Positions 46,678-50,533 of a DNA stretch of 50,533 nt are shown here, piece after piece. The notes beneath the pieces were generated by a model. The model saw nothing but the letters and a program-made list of their open reading frames with translations, had not been told where the DNA came from and searched no databases. The translations under genes were made by a program, and so were the position numbers. The stretch is from NCBI RefSeq assembly GCF_001428065.1, contig NZ_LMSE01000001.1:358-50890 (forward strand), written 5' to 3'. Positions within the stretch are counted from its first letter, which is position 1, and every line of letters starts with the position of its first letter. This DNA is from Nostocoides sp. Soil756. Its GTDB lineage: Bacteria; Actinomycetota; Actinomycetes; Actinomycetales; Dermatophilaceae.

Positions 46678-47133
46678 ATGAGCGACATCAGCATTGTGCC
46701 CGTGGACGAGCGGGACTGCGGATGGGAGGTCAACTCGCCCCGCTTCCGGGTGTATCTGCATGGCAGCGGGGAGGCGTCGACTGCCGGCTGGACGGCGACG
46801 TATGACGTCATCGGAGCTGATGTCCTGCAGGTCCTCGACTGGGCCCAGGCGCAGGCTCGTGACGGCCGCACCTACGCCGTTGCCCTGGTCTATGACGACG
46901 CTGCACAAGAGGGATCGACCCCGGGGTTCGGACGTGGCTTGGTGTGGCTGGTCGGCATGGACGGCAACGACCAAGTTTCGGAAGGCTCCGCGTCGGCCAC
47001 CACACAGCAACGCATGTTGGAGCGTCGCGGTGCGCCACTCATAGTCCCCACGGGCGACCGGATGCCCCGAGGGGTTGCCCCTGTTTCGCCCGAGTTGCTC
47101 GCTGAGCTCGACGCCGGCCAACAGCCCCGATGA
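46678..47133 (+). CDS. Hypothetical protein
   Basis: 151 residues. The sequence has DERDCGWEVNSPRFRVYLHG, TYDVIGADVLQVLDWAQAQA and YAVALVYDDAAQEG...RGLVWLVGMDGND. A mixed alpha/beta soluble fold, seen in scattered actinobacterial hypotheticals. GGGAG lies nine bases before ATG 46678; ATG 46621 is an alternative. Not recognised. Confidence 0.7.
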   Translation: MSDISIVPVDERDCGWEVNSPRFRVYLHGSGEASTAGWTATYDVIGADVLQVLDWAQAQARDGRTYAVALVYDDAAQEGSTPGFGRGLVWLVGMDGNDQVSEGSASATTQQRMLERRGAPLIVPTGDRMPRGVAPVSPELLAELDAGQQPR

Positions 47134-47181
47134 CCTAGATCGGGCGACGTCCGGAATTGCCGCGCTCAGGTTGAGTTCGCC

Positions 47182-47568
47182 CTACGGGCCATCGAGACCG
47201 AGCACCTCGTCGCGCACATGACGAGACGCCGCATCGTCAAGCCACTCGACCTCGAGAACCTCGCCGATGTAGCGCAGTCTGTTCTGGGCCCAGTCGATGA
47301 GCTCTTCGTCCAGCTCCACCCGTCCGACCAGCCAGTCATCGAATCGACCGTCGGAGAACACCATGTAGCCGTGCGGGACCTCGTACGGCTCGGACCACTG
47401 GCGCCACCACAGGTGACCACTGATGTGCTCCCAGTACGTCTCCATGCGCACGAAAAGCGTTGCGTTTCGGCCGGCGGCGTCCGTCAGTATCGCCCCACGC
47501 TCCCGGTAGCGATTTAGACGAGCGTCACAACCCTGGCCGTCGTATCGAGGGCGCGGTCGCCACGGCAT
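47182..47568 (-). CDS. Hypothetical protein
   Basis: 128 residues, rich in aromatic and acidic residues (ETYWEHISGHLWWRQWSEPYEV, GYMVFSDGRFDDWLVG). No membrane segment or known motif. It could be an immunity-like or single-strand-binding cargo protein, but nothing shows this. A shorter start at ATG 47444 is possible. Confidence 0.65.
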   Translation of the reverse strand: MPWRPRPRYDGQGCDARLNRYRERGAILTDAAGRNATLFVRMETYWEHISGHLWWRQWSEPYEVPHGYMVFSDGRFDDWLVGRVELDEELIDWAQNRLRYIGEVLEVEWLDDAASRHVRDEVLGLDGP

Positions 47569-47655
47569 GGAGCGACCATCTCACGACCAAGATCCTCCCG
47601 ACAGAGACGTCCTCAACAGCCGCAGAGCGCGCAGTACCGAGGCGATGGTGTTGGG

Positions 47656-48123
47656 TCACGCCTGCTTGGCCCGGACCTCGCCCAAGGCTGCGTTGGCCCG
47701 TTGCTGGAGCGGATGGGCCCGCTTGCCGAATGCGACAACCATCGGCACGTCTCGCTGGCCATCGCGGAGATCGAGTCGGAGCAACCGGAGGAAGCGCGAT
47801 TGTCCGTACCAGTTCAGCTGCCCGCTGTATCCATCCGCTTCGACGCGCAGCACGTCTGAGGTCGACGTGCGTCGGCTGACCAAGAGGCCGCGAGTCGTGA
47901 CGTCGTCCCGCTCAATCACCAAGCCGAGCCTGGCGGCACGAACAATCAGCACGGCCAAGATGACCAGGATGAACAAGCCCGGCCATGCGGGACCACCGAC
48001 GCTTGGAACAGGGTCGACCACGCCACCAAGCGTCATGAGTGCGAGCAGCACCAGAACTCCGATGACGCAGGCTCGGTACTGACCACTCGCAATGACCACG
48101 CGTTGATTCCCCGAGGCCGCCAC
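47656..48123 (-). CDS. Bacterial PH-domain-like membrane protein
   Basis: 155 residues. Two hydrophobic helices near the N-terminus (YRACVIGVLVLLALMTLGGVV, PAWPGLFILVILAVLIVRA) precede a small beta-rich domain (LGLVIERDDVTTRGLLVSRRTSTSDVLRVEAD) like PH-type domains of actinobacterial membrane proteins. GTG 48123 is the start. Function unknown. Confidence 0.7.
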   Translation of the reverse strand: MAASGNQRVVIASGQYRACVIGVLVLLALMTLGGVVDPVPSVGGPAWPGLFILVILAVLIVRAARLGLVIERDDVTTRGLLVSRRTSTSDVLRVEADGYSGQLNWYGQSRFLRLLRLDLRDGQRDVPMVVAFGKRAHPLQQRANAALGEVRAKQA

Positions 48124-48196
48124 GGTCGACAGTATTAATCAGCCACCGCGGCCGACCGCCTCATTCGGGCCAATGTCCGCTCATCAGCGTGATGGA

Positions 48197-48481
48197 CTAG
48201 TCGTCGCTGTAGGGGATGCTCACGAAGCCGTCGGTCCAGTTGTCCTCATCGATGTTGAAGGGTGCGGAGTAGAAGCAGTCCGGCTCGTCCCGGAAGCCCT
48301 CGCGGAGACGGGCCCTGTCGATGGCCGACTCCACCGATTGCTCGCTGCTGTAGACCCCGATGAGTTTCACGTTGTCGAACTCCTCATCGATGAGCAGCTC
48401 ACCCACGGAGTCTCGGTGCTCCGTGGGCGACCCGTCGAGATTGCGGGCGTGCCGGACGTGCCATAAGACGTGAACATCCAC
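48197..48481 (-). CDS. Small conserved hypothetical protein
   Basis: 94 residues starting MDVHVLWHVRHARNLDGSPT, then VKLIGVYSSEQSVESAIDRARLREGFRDEP, DCFYSAPFNIDEDNWTDGFVSI. This resembles a recurrent small family with an LLWHVR-type start and a DEDxWxxGFV end that is found near stress or immunity genes. Function unknown; the conservation pattern argues it is real. Confidence 0.75.
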   Translation of the reverse strand: MDVHVLWHVRHARNLDGSPTEHRDSVGELLIDEEFDNVKLIGVYSSEQSVESAIDRARLREGFRDEPDCFYSAPFNIDEDNWTDGFVSIPYSDD

Positions 48482-48633
48482 GCCCGCAGGCTATGGCTTC
48501 CCGCAGCCAGGCGGTGCCCCTTCCGCTATTGCCGCGATCCGCGCGGGCCGAGCCGAGGGGGTGCGGTGGGCCGAGCAGGGTCGGGAACTTCTGACGCGAC
48601 GATCCCGGGGCACTCCCGTGACACCATCTGCCC

Positions 48634-49164
48634 ATGGATTCACCTGTTGCGCTTCGCGGGGCCGAGCGAGTTGGCCATCGCGAGGCGATGGAGCGCCGCA
48701 GAAGACGCAATGCTTGGATCGCCGCCGTCGTGGCGGCATCCCTGCCCGCTGGAGCCATGCTTTGGGCCACGGTTTCGGTCGCGCTGTCGTTCTTCTGCAT
48801 GCCTGCGGACCACGCGTATGCCGATCGGCTTTCATCGTCTGAGTGGCTGAGTCTCCATCCCGTAGGCGCGGAGCCTACGTCGGCTCCCAGCGCGGACTGC
48901 GAGGACGACGACAAGATGGCGATGGGTACCCGCACCTTTCGCAGGGGCGGCCTGACCATGGCGGAAGTGCAGGACTTCTACGCGCAGTCGTTGACGGGGC
49001 AGGGCTGGACGCTGGGGGAGGGCTCCTCCAGTTGCTGGAATCGCGAGCAGGGAGGCAAGTCGATCAGCCTCGCCGTCTACACAGGTGACGACCCTCTCGA
49101 GTACGAACTGCAACTTTCGTCGAGTCGCGACGGCGGCGGTTGGTGCCAGCCCGACACTCTCTAG
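48634..49164 (+). CDS. Hypothetical membrane-anchored/exported protein
   Basis: 176 residues. A basic N-terminus (MERRRRRNAW) and a hydrophobic helix (AAVVAASLPAGAMLWATVSVALSF) form a signal anchor. The rest is an extracytoplasmic domain with four Cys (FFCMPAD, ADCEDDD, SSCWNREQ, GWCQPD), possibly disulfide-bonded. No known domain. ATG 48634 is the longest start; ATG 48688 is an alternative. Confidence 0.68.
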   Translation: MDSPVALRGAERVGHREAMERRRRRNAWIAAVVAASLPAGAMLWATVSVALSFFCMPADHAYADRLSSSEWLSLHPVGAEPTSAPSADCEDDDKMAMGTRTFRRGGLTMAEVQDFYAQSLTGQGWTLGEGSSSCWNREQGGKSISLAVYTGDDPLEYELQLSSSRDGGGWCQPDTL

Positions 49165-49251
49165 GGCGCGTTTACCGGATCTGCCGCGATCCGCTCGGTC
49201 GGCAGGCGGCGGTAAGACGCAGGGCGACGGACGGCGGCGCAGTGCGGCCGC

Positions 49252-50289
49252 TTAGGCCGCGCGAGTTCCTAGCCGCGAGATCACGAATTCCGTGAACCGG
49301 CCGGTGTCGGCGTAGTAGTTCGGGTACGCCTCGCGCAGTTGGCTGATCCGCGCGATGTTGACCAACACAGCGTCTAGGTCGTCGTCGTCCAGCGCCTCCA
49401 GTTCGGTCAGCCGTGCCTGGGCCTCCGCCAGCGTCTCGTGCACCGTGACAGTGAGGTTCCGCTTGCGGCGGTGGAGTTCGAGGGTCAACGCGTTGCGCCT
49501 GTCGCTCGTCGCGTGGACGCCCACGATCGACGCGTAGCCCTGGAGCCTATCCACGATGCCAAGCCGGTGCTCCAGACCACGCAACTCTGCGAGCAAGTCC
49601 GCTTCGGACGCCTCGGCGCCCGGCACCGGTGCGGTCCCCTCCTCAAATGCCATCAACGATGCGACGAGCACGAAGTACCGGAGCACGTCCGGCTCACCTT
49701 TCCCGTACTTCAGCTCGCTGCCTGAGAACAGGTCCATTGTCTCGACCGCCGTCGCCCATGCATGCTGGAGCAGGGTCCGGACCTGTAGCTCGATCTGCAG
49801 GCCGTGGTACTCGGCCTTGGAGGCCCCGTACTCGTAGACCAGGTGGACGCCCCGGTAGCCGGAGTCACGCGGGCCGGGTTCGCCGCGGAGGTAGTCGTAC
49901 ACCTTCTTCACGCGGTTTCGGCTCCTCGGTAAGTCCTGGAGCAACGCAACGAGGTCATCGACCTCATCCACGGTCTCAAACACGACGCGACAGCCCCCGA
50001 GGTCCTGCATCGTGGTGACGCTCATATTGGGATGGCGCTCCAACTTGTCGAGAATCGTCGGCATGCGCTTGTGGCGCTGGGCGACGATTGCGTTTGCGTT
50101 GACGATCAGGGCGTTCTGCCTGACCGTAACGGTGACGGCATTGAGCGGGTATGCGTGCGCGAGGCGATAGTTGCTCAGCACTTCCCGAGCGCTCTCCAAC
50201 TCTTCGGACGTGCCCGTGCCCTTGCCAACAGCTTTGCTTGCCTTCCGCACTTGGTTGTTGGAGTTCTCGGGAACCGCCCACCGTCTCAT
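49252..50289 (-). CDS. RelA/SpoT-domain (p)ppGpp synthetase-like protein
   Basis: 345 residues with a stand-alone synthetase-type RelA/SpoT domain (about 60-235): HKRMPTILDKLERHPN, then DLGGCRVVFET, YDYLRGEPG...SGYRGVHLVYEY (GYxxxH motif) and the catalytic LQIELQVRTLLQHAWATAVE. There is no HD hydrolase domain and no C-terminal ACT/TGS domain, so it is a small alarmone-synthetase type. The C-terminal 110 residues are helical and do not match a known antitoxin. It lies at the far end of the cargo array, like phage-defence RSH toxins. ATG 50289 is chosen; the frame continues to 50346. Confidence 0.88.
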   Translation of the reverse strand: MRRWAVPENSNNQVRKASKAVGKGTGTSEELESAREVLSNYRLAHAYPLNAVTVTVRQNALIVNANAIVAQRHKRMPTILDKLERHPNMSVTTMQDLGGCRVVFETVDEVDDLVALLQDLPRSRNRVKKVYDYLRGEPGPRDSGYRGVHLVYEYGASKAEYHGLQIELQVRTLLQHAWATAVETMDLFSGSELKYGKGEPDVLRYFVLVASLMAFEEGTAPVPGAEASEADLLAELRGLEHRLGIVDRLQGYASIVGVHATSDRRNALTLELHRRKRNLTVTVHETLAEAQARLTELEALDDDDLDAVLVNIARISQLREAYPNYYADTGRFTEFVISRLGTRAA

Positions 50290-50452
50290 GTGGGCAGACG
50301 TTACGCGCCTGCCCCGACAGTCACCCGCGGACTCATTGCCGCGCACGAATCCCTCCTGCCGCGCGCGTCATAGCGCGCTGTGACGCAACCTGCCAACGCG
50401 GATGCTCGGTGGTCCTGAGCAGCGGGGGCATTTCAGGAGGCTACCCGGCACC

Positions 50453-50520
50453 CGTGTGATCCGGCAGTCGTGTGATCCGACAGGTGATGCGCGACGTTTC
50501 TCCGCCACCTGATGTGCGAC
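50453..50520. repeat. Direct/inverted repeat cluster at the right edge
   Basis: CGTGTGATCCGGCAG (50453-50467) is repeated as CGTGTGATCCGACAG (50469-50483), and CAGGTGATGCGCGAC is echoed by CACCTGATGTGCGAC soon after. This resembles the end of an insertion sequence whose body lies outside the window. Confidence 0.5.
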
Positions 50521-50533
50521 AGGTGGCCTAGGA

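Noticed and set aside
38649-50533. A right-hand attachment-site repeat of tRNA-Gly
   Set aside because: Scanned by eye for the T-arm and acceptor 3' sequence (TTCGATTCCCGTCATCGG) and found no second copy in the window.

Overview
The window is GC-rich, with strong codon-position bias, GTG starts and tRNA genes partly lacking encoded CCA. It looks like an actinobacterial chromosome (Actinomycetota, probably Micrococcales close to Intrasporangiaceae; lineage inferred from gene content only). Most of positions 1-38,500 is ordinary chromosome, interrupted by an IS21-type insertion. From tRNA-Gly (38,575) to the right edge the content is that of an integrated conjugative element with accessory cargo.

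Region 1 (1-10,800): an AraC regulator convergent with a mannitol 2-dehydrogenase; a LytR-CpsA-Psr cell-wall ligase; a cold shock protein; an FrcBCA-type sugar ABC operon facing a LacI-family regulator, with two near-identical palindromic operators between them; a DUF1206 membrane protein and a cupin. Region 2 (10,800-14,735): a divergent sulfide/persulfide operon. One arm has a persulfide dioxygenase-rhodanese fusion, a small Cys-rich protein and a TauE/SafE exporter. The other arm has thioredoxin, a DUF302 protein and a CsoR/CstR repressor with Cys36/Gly61/Cys65. ATACCC-type palindromes lie between the arms. Region 3 (14,736-18,830): a gene-poor stretch with a 51-bp direct repeat, tRNA-Ser(UGA), and an IS21-family element with a frameshifted istA. 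The IS abuts a 39-nt copy of the 5' half of the same tRNA-Ser.

Region 4 (18,870-25,073) holds the most unusual locus: a tightly overlapping four-gene operon encoding a cytosolic S8 protease with nine GYGSGV repeats, a sigma-70-like factor, a small carboxypeptidase-regulatory-like protein and a TPR-CHAT (caspase-like) protein. The last gene appears to start at an ATC codon behind a perfect Shine-Dalgarno. Two protease families coupled to a sigma factor suggest a proteolysis-gated stress, death or defence switch (inference). Region 5 (25,066-38,456): cysK-cysE; a membrane Fe-S oxidoreductase with a long acidic tail carrying DPWD motifs; an OpuC-type osmoprotectant transporter; two MFS exporters; an alpha/beta hydrolase; and dcd.

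Region 6 (38,575-50,533): a pSAM2-like actinomycete integrative and conjugative element (AICE) next to tRNA-Gly(CCC). It carries int, xis, a RepSA-like initiator, a WhiB-like protein, an FtsK/TraSA-like translocase and two small conserved genes, all overlapping on the minus strand. A divergent XRE-CutA pair follows, then a run of orphan genes ending in a RelA/SpoT-domain protein that could be phage-defence cargo. No right-hand att repeat was found by eye, so the element probably continues past the window.
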